Shown: positions 31,105-40,286 of the stretch, piece by piece | How the letters are laid out: every line of letters begins with the position of its first letter | Position numbering within the stretch: position 1 is the first letter of the stretch | DNA from: JALYUM01 sp036688685 | GTDB taxonomy: Bacteria; Pseudomonadota; Gammaproteobacteria; Burkholderiales; Burkholderiaceae_D | Length of the DNA stretch: 64,000 bases | Direction of reading: 5' to 3' | NCBI RefSeq assembly: GCF_036688685.1 | Contig: NZ_JAQQPS010000018.1 | Span: 1-64,000 of the forward strand | The notes under the pieces: model-generated | What the model saw: the letters and a program-made list of their open reading frames with translations, nothing else | Database searches by the model: none | What the model was told of the DNA's origin: nothing | Translations under genes and position numbers: made by a program

Positions 31105-32151
31105 TTATTGTCCGGGATTGGTGTAGCGCGCGTGAATGGCGTTCACGCCTTCCACCAGCTCATCGGACAGCGTTACCTCGGCCGCGTCTATGTTTTCCTG
31201 CAACTGTTGCAAGCTGGTAGCGCCGATGATCGTCGACGCCACAAACCAGCGTGAGTAACACCACGCCAGCGCCAGGGTTGCCGGCGTCATGCCGTGCGCC
31301 CGCGCCAGGACGGCGTACTCCCTGGTTGCGTCCAGCACGGCAGGGCGCAGGTAGCGCGGGCTCCAGGTTGGCGGGTAAATGCTCAGGCGACCCACCGCTT
31401 GCGGGTTGTCCACGTACTTGGCAGTCAGCTGCCCGAAGGCCAGCGGGCTATACGCCAGCAAGCCGACGTTTTCGCGGAAACACGCTTCGTCGATCAGGCT
31501 CGTTTCAAACGCCCGCGCGGTCAGGTTGTACAAATTCTGGATGCTGGCGATACGCGGCAAGCCGTTTCGTTCCGCCTGTTTGACGTATTCCGCCACGCCC
31601 CACGCGCTTTCATTCGACACGCCGATGTGGCGAATCTTGCCGGCCTTGACCATCTCATCGAGCGCCGCCAGCGTCTCGGCAATGGCGACATGGGGCCGTT
31701 CGGCGGCCGGATTGAAACTGTTGGCGCCGAAGATGGGCAAGTTGCGGCTGGGCCAGTGGAGCTGGTACAGGTCGATGTAATCGGTTTGCAGGCGCTGCAG
31801 GCTGGCATCGACGGCGGCGCGGATATTGGCGGCGTCGAGATTGTGGCCGGCGCCGCGGATCCAGGGCATGCCTGGGTTAGGGCCGGCAATTTTCGAGGCA
31901 AGGACGATGTCTGCGCGCCGGCCGCTTTTCTTCAGCCAGGTGCCGATGAAGCGTTCGGTCGCGCCCTGTGTCTCGGCCTTGCCGGGCACCGGATACAGCT
32001 CCGCCGTGTCGACGAAGTTAATGCCGCGTTCCAGCGCATAATCGAGCTGGCTGTGCGCATCCGCTTCGGTGTTTTGTTCGCCGAAGGTCATGGTGCCAAG
32101 GCACACCTTGGTTACCGACAAGTCGCTTGCGCCGAGCAGCGTGCGCTTCAT
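31105..32151 (-). CDS. NADP(H)-dependent aldo/keto reductase (Tas-like)
   Basis: 348 residues, TIM-barrel AKR. Catalytic tetrad visible: D (NFVDTAELY, Asp and Tyr), Lys in VLASKIAGP, His in DLYQLHWPSR. The long loop with FGANSFNPAAERPH and TWSPRYLRP matches E. coli Tas. Physiological substrate unknown. Starts 2 nt after the end of pyrD on the minus strand, so probably co-transcribed with it. Confidence 0.9.
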   Translation of the reverse strand: MKRTLLGASDLSVTKVCLGTMTFGEQNTEADAHSQLDYALERGINFVDTAELYPVPGKAETQGATERFIGTWLKKSGRRADIVLASKIAGPNPGMPWIRGAGHNLDAANIRAAVDASLQRLQTDYIDLYQLHWPSRNLPIFGANSFNPAAERPHVAIAETLAALDEMVKAGKIRHIGVSNESAWGVAEYVKQAERNGLPRIASIQNLYNLTARAFETSLIDEACFRENVGLLAYSPLAFGQLTAKYVDNPQAVGRLSIYPPTWSPRYLRPAVLDATREYAVLARAHGMTPATLALAWCYSRWFVASTIIGATSLQQLQENIDAAEVTLSDELVEGVNAIHARYTNPGQ

Positions 32152-32153
32152 GT

Positions 32154-33203
32154 TTACTCCTGGACCGGGATTTTCAGTGCATTGGCGCATTCGCGCACCA
32201 GCGCCGGGCCACGATAGATCAAGCCGCTATACAGTTGCACAAGTTTTGCGCCCTGGCGGATTTTGACGGCCGCGTCCGCGCCGGACATGATGCCGCCCAC
32301 GCCGATGATCGGAATTTCGTCGCCCAGTTCCGTTTTCAGGGCGCGGATGACGATATTCGACAGCTCGAACACCGGCTGGCCGGACAAGCCACCCGTCTCG
32401 AGGCTGTGGCGCATGCCTTCGACTTCGCGCCGGTTCAGCGTGGTGTTGGTGGCGATTACGCCGTCTATCTTGTGGCGCAGCAGCGCGCCGGCAATATTGC
32501 GGATCTGGTCGCCGTCGACGTCGGGGGCGATTTTCAGGGCCAGCGGCACATACTTGCCGTGCTCGTCGGCCAGGCGTAGCTGTTCTGCCTTCAGCTGCGA
32601 CAGCAGGGCATCGAGTTCCGACGCGCTTTGCAGCTGGCGCAAGTTCTTGGTATTTGGCGAGGAGATATTCACCGTCACGTAACTGGCGTACTGGTAGACC
32701 TTGCGCAGGCATGCCAAATAATCGTCGGCAGCCTTTTCGATGGGGGTGTCGGCGTTCTTGCCAATGTTCAGGCCCAGCACGCCCTGGCGTTCCTGGTAAA
32801 ACTTCGAGGCCTGCACGTTGGCGACGAAGGCATCCACGCCGCCATTGTTAAACCCCATGCGGTTGATGATGCCGCGCGCTTTCGGGATGCGGAACATGCG
32901 CGGACGCGGGTTGCCGGCCTGCGCCCGCGGGGTCACTGTGCCTACTTCGATCGAGCCGAAGCCGAGTGCCGCCAGGGCGTCGATGTAGGCGCCATCCTTG
33001 TCGAGACCTGCAGCCAGACCCACCGGGTTCGGAAACGTGATGCCCATGACCACGCGCGGATCGGCGTCGGGCTGCTTGACGCCAAGCTTCATGCCGCGTG
33101 CTTGCGCGCGCCGTAAGGCAGGCAAGGTCAGGTTGTGGGCTGTCTCCGGGTCCAGGGAGAACAGCACGGGGCGGGCAAGGCGGTACAGGAATTTATCAGA
33201 CAT
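32154..33203 (-). CDS. pyrD: Dihydroorotate dehydrogenase (quinone), class 2
   Basis: 349 residues. N-terminal membrane-associating helices (about 1-40) mark the class 2, quinone-linked enzyme of pyrimidine synthesis. Motifs: NPVGLAAGLDKDG, FGSIEVGTVTPRAQ, FNNGG, VNISSPNT with the catalytic Ser region NISSPNTKNLR, and GVGGIMSGADAAVKIRQGA binding FMN phosphate. Confidence 0.96.
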   Translation of the reverse strand: MSDKFLYRLARPVLFSLDPETAHNLTLPALRRAQARGMKLGVKQPDADPRVVMGITFPNPVGLAAGLDKDGAYIDALAALGFGSIEVGTVTPRAQAGNPRPRMFRIPKARGIINRMGFNNGGVDAFVANVQASKFYQERQGVLGLNIGKNADTPIEKAADDYLACLRKVYQYASYVTVNISSPNTKNLRQLQSASELDALLSQLKAEQLRLADEHGKYVPLALKIAPDVDGDQIRNIAGALLRHKIDGVIATNTTLNRREVEGMRHSLETGGLSGQPVFELSNIVIRALKTELGDEIPIIGVGGIMSGADAAVKIRQGAKLVQLYSGLIYRGPALVRECANALKIPVQE

Positions 33204-33298
33204 GGATCGCTTCGGCAGGATGATGGCCGTATTCTACCCTGCGAATCCCTTGCGCAAAAACAAGAGGTGTAAGTATTGGTGAGGATTGCAACCATTGC
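33204..33298. other. Intergenic spacer upstream of pyrD
   Basis: 95 bp between bpt and pyrD, both on the minus strand. It should hold the pyrD promoter. No terminator seen for bpt. Confidence 0.3.
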
Positions 33299-34036
33299 TC
33301 ACAGCGATTCCTCTACCAACAGGCCCCACGCGCCGTCGATACGGGCTTCGAGTGGGCGAAAATTGGTTTTATAGGCCATTTTCGGACTCTGCGCGATCCA
33401 GTAACCGAGGTAGACGTAATCGAGGTTCAGTTCGCGCGCCTGCGCGATTTGCCACATGACGTTGTAGGTGCCGAACGAGGCGCCGGCCACGTCGGGATCG
33501 AAAAAGGTATACACCGAGGACAGGCCGTCCGCCAACACGTCGATGATCGAGACCATGCGCAGCACGCCGTCGGGCTCGCGGAATTCAACCAGGCGGGTGT
33601 TGACGCGGCTTTGCAGCAGGAACTGGGCATACTGGTCGCGGCTGTCCTGGTCCATGCCGCCGCCGACATGGCGGGTGGTCTGGTAGCGCAGGTAGAGCGC
33701 GTAATGCTCGTCCGAAAAGCTGAGGTTGGCCACCGTCGCGGCCAGGCTGGCGTGACGCCGCCAGGCCCGCTTCTGGCCGCGGTTGGGGAGGAAGGCGGCG
33801 CTTTGCACGCGCACCGGAATGCAGGCGCTGCAACCGTCGCAATAGGGGCGGTAGGTAAAAATGCCGCTGCGCCGGAAGCCGCTTTTGACCAGTTCGGAAT
33901 ACACGTCCGAGTTGATCAGGTGCGATGGGGTGGCCACTTGCGAACGGGCCTGGCGCGCATCGAGGTAACTGCACGGGTAGGGCGCAGTGGTGTAAAACTG
34001 CAGCGTGGCAAAGGGCAGGTCATTTAAGTGCGTCAT
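33299..34036 (-). CDS. bpt: Aspartate/glutamate leucyltransferase (arginyltransferase family)
   Basis: 245 residues. N-terminal domain with four conserved cysteine/histidine positions (YPCSYL, YRPYCDGCSACIPVRV) and C-terminal GNAT-like domain containing YLGYWIAQSPKMAYKTNFRPLE. Transfers Leu to N-terminal Asp/Glu, making proteins substrates for ClpS-ClpAP. Adjacent to aat, the other N-degron transferase. Confidence 0.93.
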   Translation of the reverse strand: MTHLNDLPFATLQFYTTAPYPCSYLDARQARSQVATPSHLINSDVYSELVKSGFRRSGIFTYRPYCDGCSACIPVRVQSAAFLPNRGQKRAWRRHASLAATVANLSFSDEHYALYLRYQTTRHVGGGMDQDSRDQYAQFLLQSRVNTRLVEFREPDGVLRMVSIIDVLADGLSSVYTFFDPDVAGASFGTYNVMWQIAQARELNLDYVYLGYWIAQSPKMAYKTNFRPLEARIDGAWGLLVEESL

Positions 34037-34100
34037 GCGGTAGCTCTCGACGACATGTTTAAAGCTATTGTAGCCAAAGTCGGGCGAAAAAACGCAGCGT

Positions 34101-34829
34101 TCAAATCTGATCGCTAAAAGGCGCCAACGGTTGCCACGCGCCGATCGGCGGCTGGTCCACCGCGCGGCGCAAATGGGCTAGAAATTGTGCGCGCGAAATA
34201 GGCGCCGCCCCTAGCGAGGCCAGGTGGCCGGTCTCCTGCTGGCAGTCAATCATGCGCACGCCGCGGCTGCGCAGGAAGGCAACCATATAGGCCAGCGCGA
34301 TTTTCGAGGCGTCGGTAACGCGCGCGAACATCGATTCGCCGCAGAACATGGTGCCGATGCCCACGCCATACGCGCCGCCGACCAGTGCACCGTCGAACCA
34401 CACTTCGGCCGAGTGCGCAAAACCCTGTGCATGCAGGCCGGTGTAGCCGGCGATGATGTCGTCCGAGATCCAGGTGCCCGGGCCGTCGCGGCGCGGTGCG
34501 GCGCAGGCGCGCATGACGTCTTCGAAGGCGCTGTCGAAGCGCACTTCCCACGGGCCGCCGTCGACGCGACTGCGTTCCACGCGGCGCAAGGTTTTTTTCA
34601 GGCTGGCGCTGATGCGCAGGTCGTCCGTCATGAGCACCATGCGCGGGTCGGTGCTCCACCAGAGGATCGGCTGACCTTCGGAAAACCAGGGGAAGATGCC
34701 ATTCCGATACGCCAGCAGCAAGCGCGCAGGCGACAGGTCGGCCCCGGCGGCGAGCAGGCCCGGTGCGTCGGTGGTCAGCGCTTCCGAGACATCCGGAAAC
34801 GGGGTGGTCGTTTCAAGCCACGGAATCAT
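34101..34829 (-). CDS. aat: Leucyl/phenylalanyl-tRNA--protein transferase
   Basis: 242 residues. FPDVSEALTTDAPGLLAAGADLSPARLLLAYRNGIFPW at the N-terminus is the family signature, with WWSTDPRMVL, GLHAQGFAHSAEVW and FCGESMF, then DCQQETGHLASLGA. Adds Leu or Phe to N-terminal Lys/Arg for N-degron decay. 64 nt separate it from bpt downstream and 5 nt from the Nudix gene upstream. Confidence 0.95.
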   Translation of the reverse strand: MIPWLETTTPFPDVSEALTTDAPGLLAAGADLSPARLLLAYRNGIFPWFSEGQPILWWSTDPRMVLMTDDLRISASLKKTLRRVERSRVDGGPWEVRFDSAFEDVMRACAAPRRDGPGTWISDDIIAGYTGLHAQGFAHSAEVWFDGALVGGAYGVGIGTMFCGESMFARVTDASKIALAYMVAFLRSRGVRMIDCQQETGHLASLGAAPISRAQFLAHLRRAVDQPPIGAWQPLAPFSDQI

Positions 34830-34834
34830 GCGGT

Positions 34835-35419
34835 TTAATCTGGTTCGCGCGGCGCCAGCATCGGTCGCACGATGTCCTGCGCGTGGAAGCCGAACGGCGC
34901 GCCGGTTTCACGCTGGGCGACGCGGTCGGCAAAAAACAGTTCGAGGGTGGTGCGGATGGTGGGGAAGGCGAGGTCGTCCCACGGAATATCTTCTTCGGAG
35001 AATAGTTCCACTTCAAGGCTCTCGATGCCCGCTGCGAAATCGAGGTCGAGCAGGCGCGCCAGGTAAAACAGGTGGACCTGGTGCACATGCGCCACGTTCA
35101 GCAGCGAGAACAAGGGGCCGATTGCAATATTGGCGCCGGCTTCTTCTTCGGTTTCGCGGATGGCCGCTTCGGCTGTGGTCTCGGCGTTTTCCATGAAGCC
35201 GGCCGGCAAGGTCCAGTAGCCGTAGCGCGGTTCGATGGCGCGCTTGCACAGCAGGATCTTGAATTCACCATCGCGCTCCCAGACCGGCAGCGAGCCGATC
35301 ACCATCTTCGGGTTCTGGTAATGGATGGCGTGGCAGTTGTTGCACACAAAGCGCGGCCGGTTGTCGCCTTCGGGGACAGTCAGGACAACGGGATGGGCAC
35401 AGTCGGAGCAGAATTTCAT
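34835..35419 (-). CDS. Nudix hydrolase with N-terminal zinc ribbon
   Basis: 194 residues. Two Cys pairs (CSDC at 4-7, CNNC at 26-29) form a zinc ribbon. The Nudix box GFMENAETTAEAAIRETEEEAGA region (about 74-96) fits G-x5-E-x7-R-E-U-x-E-E-x-G-U fully. Layout resembles NudC-like NADH pyrophosphatases but it is shorter and lacks the SQPWPFPxS tail, so the substrate is open. First gene of the Nudix-aat-bpt run on the minus strand. Confidence 0.88.
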   Translation of the reverse strand: MKFCSDCAHPVVLTVPEGDNRPRFVCNNCHAIHYQNPKMVIGSLPVWERDGEFKILLCKRAIEPRYGYWTLPAGFMENAETTAEAAIRETEEEAGANIAIGPLFSLLNVAHVHQVHLFYLARLLDLDFAAGIESLEVELFSEEDIPWDDLAFPTIRTTLELFFADRVAQRETGAPFGFHAQDIVRPMLAPREPD

Positions 35420-35547
35420 GGGCAGAGTCGTGATGTGAATGCGTCTACTTTACACCGATTGCCGGCCCGGCGCAGCCCTGTCGCAACGCCATCCTGGCAG
35501 GCGTTCATCATCAATCCGGTCAATCGGGAAAGAATTTTAGATTGGCG

Positions 35548-35576
35548 TTGCCTAATCAGGATCACTCCGCTATAAT
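35548..35576 (+). promoter_or_regulatory. Promoter of tRNA-fMet
   Basis: TTGCCT (35548-35553), 17 bp spacer, TATAAT (35571-35576), 6 bp before the tRNA 5' end. Confidence 0.8.
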
Positions 35577-35582
35577 TCGTCC

Positions 35583-35659
35583 CGCGGGGTGGAGCAGTCT
35601 GGCAGCTCGTCGGGCTCATAACCCGAAGGTCACAGGTTCAAATCCTGTCCCCGCAACCA
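35583..35659 (+). tRNA. Initiator tRNA-Met(CAT)
   Basis: 77 nt with encoded CCA. The acceptor stem CGCGGGG / CCCCGCA leaves the first C opposite A72, and the anticodon stem has the three G-C pairs GGG-CTCATAA-CCC: both are identity marks of the initiator. Confidence 0.97.
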
Positions 35660-35667
35660 ATATGCAA

Positions 35668-35705
35668 GCCGCTGATTTTCGAGAGAGAATCAGCGGCTTT
35701 TGCTT
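35668..35705 (+). terminator. Intrinsic terminator of tRNA-fMet
   Basis: Stem GCCGCTGATT / AATCAGCGGC with an 11 nt loop, then TTTTGCTTTT. Confidence 0.85.
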
Positions 35706-35806
35706 TTGTGCGTCAGGTTGTATGAGTGGGCGCAACGAATGCCTGCAAGGCCGGAACGCATCGCACCGTGAACAGTCTGATCTTTGTTGACTGCCCGGAG
35801 AGCGCG

Positions 35807-36229
35807 ATGATCACCGTAGACGACATAAACGATGCCTGGGGCTGGTGCGGCCTGCACGCCGTTGCCATACTGGGAACGAATCCTTTCGGCAATTTGCTGC
35901 TGCGCGACGAAGAGGGTCGCTACTGGCGCTTGCGGCCGCAGGATCTGCTGTGCGAGCCGGTGGCCAGCAACCAGGCCGCGCTCGACGCGCTGTCGTACAA
36001 CCAGGCGTTTCTCGACGCGTGGTATATGCCGGAGATGGTGAGTCTGGCGGAATCCACGCTGGGGCCGCTCGTCGATGACCGCAAATATTGCCTCAAAATT
36101 CCCCGGTCGCTCGGCGGCGATTATCTGCGCGAGAATCTGGCGACGGCGCCGTTGCCGCAGCTGATCCGGTTTGCCGGAGAGGGAGCGCAGCAGTTCAATG
36201 GCTTGCCGGTTTGGGGCGTGACAAGTTAG
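35807..36229 (+). CDS. Tdi1/DUF1851-type immunity protein, orphan
   Basis: 140 residues. WGWCGLHAVAILGTNPFGNLLLRDEEGRYWRLRPQDLLCE (about 10-49) matches my recollection of the DUF1851 family, in which Agrobacterium Tdi1 neutralises the T6SS DNase Tde1. GGAG at 35797-35800 supports the ATG at 35807. No effector, VgrG or other T6SS gene is in the window. Its last base pairs overlap the end of the convergent alkA gene. Family call is moderate; an actual immunity role is inference. Confidence 0.65.
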   Translation: MITVDDINDAWGWCGLHAVAILGTNPFGNLLLRDEEGRYWRLRPQDLLCEPVASNQAALDALSYNQAFLDAWYMPEMVSLAESTLGPLVDDRKYCLKIPRSLGGDYLRENLATAPLPQLIRFAGEGAQQFNGLPVWGVTS

Positions 36230-37092
36230 TACGGCCCCAGGCTGCGCCACAAATACGCCGCCGCCATGGTCCGGTACGGCGCATAGCGCGCCAGCAGCAG
36301 CTCGGTACGCGCGATATCCGGCTTGACGTCTTCATCCAGCAAGCGCTGCAGCGCCGAGCGCACCGCCACATCGCCATGCAGGGAACAGTCCGCGTAGCCA
36401 TAGCCGCGCAGCAGCGCGTAGTTGACCGTCCATGGCCCGATGCCTTTCACCGCCAGCAGCCGCGTGGCGATGTCCGCGACGGGTGCATCGTCCTCGAGCG
36501 ACAACTCGCCGGTCGCCACCAGCCGTGCCAGGCGCAGGATGGTCTCGGCTTTCGCACGCGAAAACTTGCGCGCCGTGAGCGCGTCGATAGCGAGCGCTGC
36601 GACGTCCGCCGCTTCCGGATAACACCAGATCCCGCTGCTGTGCTGCCGTCCGGCCTGCAGGATCAGGGTGCGCCGCAAGGCAATCGCAAATGCCACATTG
36701 ATCTGCTGCCCGATGATGGCCCAGGTCAAGGCCTCGAACACGCTGGCCGACTGCACGATGCGCAGTCCCGGCGTGCGCGCGACCAGGGGGCCGAACCAGG
36801 GATCGGCGCGCACGGCGGCAGCAAAGGGTGCCGGGTCGATGTGCAGGGCCAGCATGCCCGGCAGGGCGGCGGCGGCCGCGGCGGGCAACGCGCCGTCGGC
36901 GGCCAGCGTGCAGTGCGCCGCATCTGCGCTGAAGGCGACCTCGAACAGCACCGGCACGCCATCGACCAGCACGCCCTTGCGAAAGCCGGCGGGAGTCACT
37001 TGTTCGGCCACGCCCTCCGCGTCGCGCGCATGAAACGCCAGCACATCGGCCACGCGGTAGCCGGGCGGCAGGGGCACGGCATGGTGCGTCAT
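36226..37092 (-). CDS. AlkA-type DNA-3-methyladenine glycosylase
   Basis: 288 residues. N-terminal AlkA-N domain (about 1-105) and HhH-GPD glycosylase domain with SVFEALTWAIIGQQINVAFA, then VKGIGPWTVNYALLRGYGYADC and the catalytic Asp in LHGDVAV. Excises alkylated purines. Start ATG 37092 gives M-T-H-H-A; the gene overlaps the EamA exporter gene by 4 nt on the minus strand. Confidence 0.9.
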   Translation of the reverse strand: MTHHAVPLPPGYRVADVLAFHARDAEGVAEQVTPAGFRKGVLVDGVPVLFEVAFSADAAHCTLAADGALPAAAAAALPGMLALHIDPAPFAAAVRADPWFGPLVARTPGLRIVQSASVFEALTWAIIGQQINVAFAIALRRTLILQAGRQHSSGIWCYPEAADVAALAIDALTARKFSRAKAETILRLARLVATGELSLEDDAPVADIATRLLAVKGIGPWTVNYALLRGYGYADCSLHGDVAVRSALQRLLDEDVKPDIARTELLLARYAPYRTMAAAYLWRSLGPY

Positions 37093-37979
37093 CGTGCCGT
37101 GACCGGCGCCAGCTTGTTCGGCCCTTTGATAAAGCCAGTCACCAGCGCGGTCCCCAGCAGCACAATGCCGGCGCCGACGATGGTGTACCAGCCCACCACC
37201 TCGCCGAGGAACAGCGCGCCCCACAGAATGCCGAACGCCGGCGTCAGGAAGGTTACGGTGAGCGCCGAAGTGGTGCCGATTTCTTCGATCAATTTGAAGT
37301 AAATGATATACGCGATACCGCTGCAGACGATGCCGAGCGCCAGCGTCGCGCCCATGATGCCGACGGTCGGCGTGCCGGGCGCCGGGAAGAACGGCAGCAG
37401 CGGCAAGGTCAGCAGGGCGGCGGCCCACATGCTGCCGTGCGCATTCGAGAAGGCTTCGACCTTTTTTGCGGTCCTGGCATACAGGCTGGCGATGCCGTAG
37501 CAAACGGCCGCCACCAGCGCAGCGGCAATTGCGATGCCGGCGCCGGGGCGGGCTGACACATGGTCGAAGCCCACCAGCAGCGCGACGCCGAGCGTGCCCA
37601 GCGCCAGCCCGGCGCCAGTGCGCAGGCTAATGCCAGTGCGGGTCCAGATGGCGCCGAGCAGCGCGCCCCACATCGGCGCGGTGGCGTTGAGCACCGTCAG
37701 CACCGACGCCGACAGGGTGCGCGCGGCGAACGCGAACAGGAAGAATGGCAGCGCAGAATTGAAGAACCCCAGGACCAGGTAGTGGCCCCAGTTGGCGCGC
37801 AGGTCGAGTTTCTTGCGCAGCAGCAGGCCGACCAGCAGCAGGAACAGGGCTGCTGAACCGACCCGGTACTCGATCAATAGCGCCGGCCCCAGCGCCGGCA
37901 CCGCGATGCGCATGAACAGGAAGGAGCCGCCCCAGATGGCGGCCAGCACGAGCAATCGGATCAGGTTGGTGGTGTTCAT
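37089..37979 (-). CDS. DMT-superfamily transporter (EamA)
   Basis: 296 residues, ten hydrophobic helices in two EamA repeats. LAAIWGGSFLFMRIAVPALGPALLIEYRV is the usual first-helix signature; LTPAFGILWGALFLGEVVGW that of helix 9. Substrate unknown. First gene of a two-gene unit with the AlkA-type glycosylase (ATGA overlap). Confidence 0.88.
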   Translation of the reverse strand: MNTTNLIRLLVLAAIWGGSFLFMRIAVPALGPALLIEYRVGSAALFLLLVGLLLRKKLDLRANWGHYLVLGFFNSALPFFLFAFAARTLSASVLTVLNATAPMWGALLGAIWTRTGISLRTGAGLALGTLGVALLVGFDHVSARPGAGIAIAAALVAAVCYGIASLYARTAKKVEAFSNAHGSMWAAALLTLPLLPFFPAPGTPTVGIMGATLALGIVCSGIAYIIYFKLIEEIGTTSALTVTFLTPAFGILWGALFLGEVVGWYTIVGAGIVLLGTALVTGFIKGPNKLAPVTAR

Positions 37980-38054
37980 CAGGCGGCACTCGGGACGAAA
38001 AACCAATCGTGGCATTTTTACATGCTTGCGCGCAAGCCGTTTCTTGCGCGCGTT

Positions 38055-39047
38055 TTAGGCGGCCTGGGCCATCATCGCTTCCGCATGCGGGATCTGCAGG
38101 GTTGGCGGCACCGCGTTTTTCACGGCAGTGAGCTCGGCCAGGATGGAGATGGCAATCTCGGCCGGCGTCTTGCTGCCGATATAGAGGCCAATCGGGCCGT
38201 GCAGGCGATCGATCTGCGCCTCCGTCAGGTCGAACAATTTGAGCCGCTCGCGCCGCTTGGCGTTGTTGCTACGCGAGCCGATGGCGCCGATGTAAAACGC
38301 GTCGGACTTGAGCGCCTCCATCAGCGCCAGGTCGTCCAGTTTCGGGTCGTGGGTCAGGGCGACCACGGCGCTGCGCGCGTCCAGCCGGGCCTCGGTGACC
38401 AGGTCGTCCGGCATCACGTGCACCAGTTCGACGCCGGGCAGCGACCAGCCGGCGCGGTATTCTTCGCGCGGGTCGCACACGGTGACGCGGTAATCCATGG
38501 CGGTGGCCACCTGCGCCAGAAAGCGCGACAGCTGGCCCGCGCCGATGATGAACAGGCGCCAGCGCGGGCCGTGAATGGTGGCCAGCACGCCGTTCTCGAA
38601 GCGCTGCACGGCGCCCGGTGCGGCCACGCCCAGCGTGACAGCGCCAGTGGCCAGCACCAGGCGCCGTTCCAGCAGTTCGTGGCCGTCCAGGGCCGCCAGC
38701 AAGGTGTGGATGCCGCTGGCGCTGGTGAGGGGCTCGATGGCCAGCTCGATGGTGCCGCCGCAGGGCAGGCCGAAGCGGTGCGCTTCGTCGGCGCTGATGC
38801 CGTAGCTGACCACTTCGGGCAGCGTGCGCGTGATGCCGTGCCGGCGCACGTGTTCCACCAGGTCGTCCTCGATGCAGCCGCCCGACACCGAGCCGACCAC
38901 GACGCCGTCGTCGCAGATGGCCAGCGTCGCGCCGATAGGGCGTGGGCTCGAACCCCAGGTCTTGATGACTGTGACCAGCTCGCAGCGGTGGCCCGCGGCC
39001 AGCCAGGCGGCGCAGGTTTTGAGTACTTCGAGGTCGATGCTATCCAT
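38055..39047 (-). CDS. XdhC/CoxI family protein
   Basis: 330 residues. N-terminal XdhC_CoxI domain (TWGSSPRPIGATLAICDDG, SVSGGCIEDDLVEHVRR) and C-terminal Rossmann domain XdhC_C (LFIIGAGQLSRFLAQVATAMDYRVTVCDPREEY). Family members insert or sulfurate the molybdenum cofactor of xanthine dehydrogenase-type enzymes. No xdhAB genes adjoin, so the client enzyme is encoded elsewhere. Confidence 0.9.
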   Translation of the reverse strand: MDSIDLEVLKTCAAWLAAGHRCELVTVIKTWGSSPRPIGATLAICDDGVVVGSVSGGCIEDDLVEHVRRHGITRTLPEVVSYGISADEAHRFGLPCGGTIELAIEPLTSASGIHTLLAALDGHELLERRLVLATGAVTLGVAAPGAVQRFENGVLATIHGPRWRLFIIGAGQLSRFLAQVATAMDYRVTVCDPREEYRAGWSLPGVELVHVMPDDLVTEARLDARSAVVALTHDPKLDDLALMEALKSDAFYIGAIGSRSNNAKRRERLKLFDLTEAQIDRLHGPIGLYIGSKTPAEIAISILAELTAVKNAVPPTLQIPHAEAMMAQAA

Positions 39048-39090
39048 GGGTAAAACGCGGGTGCGGGAGAGATAAGGGTGTCAATCATAC

Positions 39091-39136
39091 AAAAAAAAGC
39101 CGGGATGCGTCGTCGGTCTCACGAACGCGTCCCGGC
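39091..39136 (-). terminator. Intrinsic terminator of the receptor/phosphodiesterase operon
   Basis: Minus strand: GCCGGGACGCGT ... ACGCATCCCGGC stem with one mismatch, then T8. Confidence 0.8.
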
Positions 39137-39155
39137 CGTATGACGTCAAGTTATC

Positions 39156-40286
39156 TCAACCGATCGCGACCCTGGCAAGCGCCGTGTCGTCGCTGAACAG
39201 GCCGTCGATGCCGGTTTCCAGGTAGCGCCGCATCTCGGCAATGGAACCGGCCTCGTTGCGCACACCCGGGCCGGCATCGTTGCGGAAGTCGGCCGCCAAA
39301 AACATGTTCTCGGGCCGGAAGGTCCAGGTGTGTACCTGCAAGCCGGCCTTGTGGGCGTCGTCGACCAGCGTGAAGGGACGCGTGAGACGTTCGTCGGGGC
39401 CGAGCGGAATGATGCCGCGCGTGGGCGGTGCCACGATGTCGGCATAGGCCGCCATGTCGCGCAGGCCGCGCGCCGTGGTCATCGCACCGAAGGTCAGCGC
39501 GCCGCCGCTGGCCACCACGTCGGCTGGCTGCATGGCGTCAAGCTTGCCGCCGTTAATCACCAGCTGCATCAGGCGCACGTTATCCGGGCGCCCCAGTGTT
39601 TTGCGCAATGCCTTCAGGTTGGCCACTTCGAACGACTGCACGTGCACCGGCGCGCGGCGCGTGTACGCGTGCGCGCGCAAGGTCGCAACAAAGCGCTCTT
39701 CCAGCGCCAGGCCGGTGCTCGCAAAATAGGTCGAATGCTTCAGCTCCGGCACCAGGCCGATGATCCGGTCGCGTGCCGCCGCTTCGGCCGCGACGAAATC
39801 GATGATCTCTTCAAAGCTGAGCAACTGGAACTGCCCATCGTAGCCGCGGCTGATGCTGCGCACTGCGGACAGGCGCTCCACCGCGCGCAGCGTCTTCAGT
39901 TCGGCGAAGGTGAAGTCGGACACGAACCAGCCTTCGTGCGGGGCGCCGTCGATGGTCTTTTTCGTCTTGCGGCTGGCGAATTCAGGGCGCGTGGCGATGT
40001 CGGTCGTCTCGCTCATGAAGTTTTCGTGGCGCGCCACCAGCACGCCATCTTTCGTCACGACCAGATCCGGCTCGATGAAGTCGGCGCCGTCGGCAATCGC
40101 TTTCGCATACGCCGCCAGCGTGTGCTCGGGCCGCAGCGCGCTGGCGCCGCGGTGCGCCAGCAGCAGCGGGCGCGCGGCGGGGGCGAGGCGCTGGCCGAAC
40201 GCCAGTGACGGCATGGCGCCGGCCAGCGCTGCCGCGCCGGTCGCACGCAGCACGTTGCGCCGCATGGTTTCGATGGTTCTCTGCAT
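39156..40286 (-). CDS. Exported glycerophosphodiester phosphodiesterase
   Basis: 376 residues. A twin-Arg-like N-terminus (MRRNVLRATGAAALAGAMPSLAFG) suggests Tat export. GDPD domain: LLAHRGASALRPEHTLAAY (catalytic His-Arg and Glu), FIEPDLVVTKDGVLVARHEN with the second His, and ELKHSTYF. Splits glycerophosphodiesters to glycerol-3-phosphate and an alcohol. Similar to periplasmic GlpQ. Its ATG overlaps the TGA of the TonB-dependent receptor gene by one base (TGATG), so the two are translationally coupled. Confidence 0.92.
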   Translation of the reverse strand: MQRTIETMRRNVLRATGAAALAGAMPSLAFGQRLAPAARPLLLAHRGASALRPEHTLAAYAKAIADGADFIEPDLVVTKDGVLVARHENFMSETTDIATRPEFASRKTKKTIDGAPHEGWFVSDFTFAELKTLRAVERLSAVRSISRGYDGQFQLLSFEEIIDFVAAEAAARDRIIGLVPELKHSTYFASTGLALEERFVATLRAHAYTRRAPVHVQSFEVANLKALRKTLGRPDNVRLMQLVINGGKLDAMQPADVVASGGALTFGAMTTARGLRDMAAYADIVAPPTRGIIPLGPDERLTRPFTLVDDAHKAGLQVHTWTFRPENMFLAADFRNDAGPGVRNEAGSIAEMRRYLETGIDGLFSDDTALARVAIG

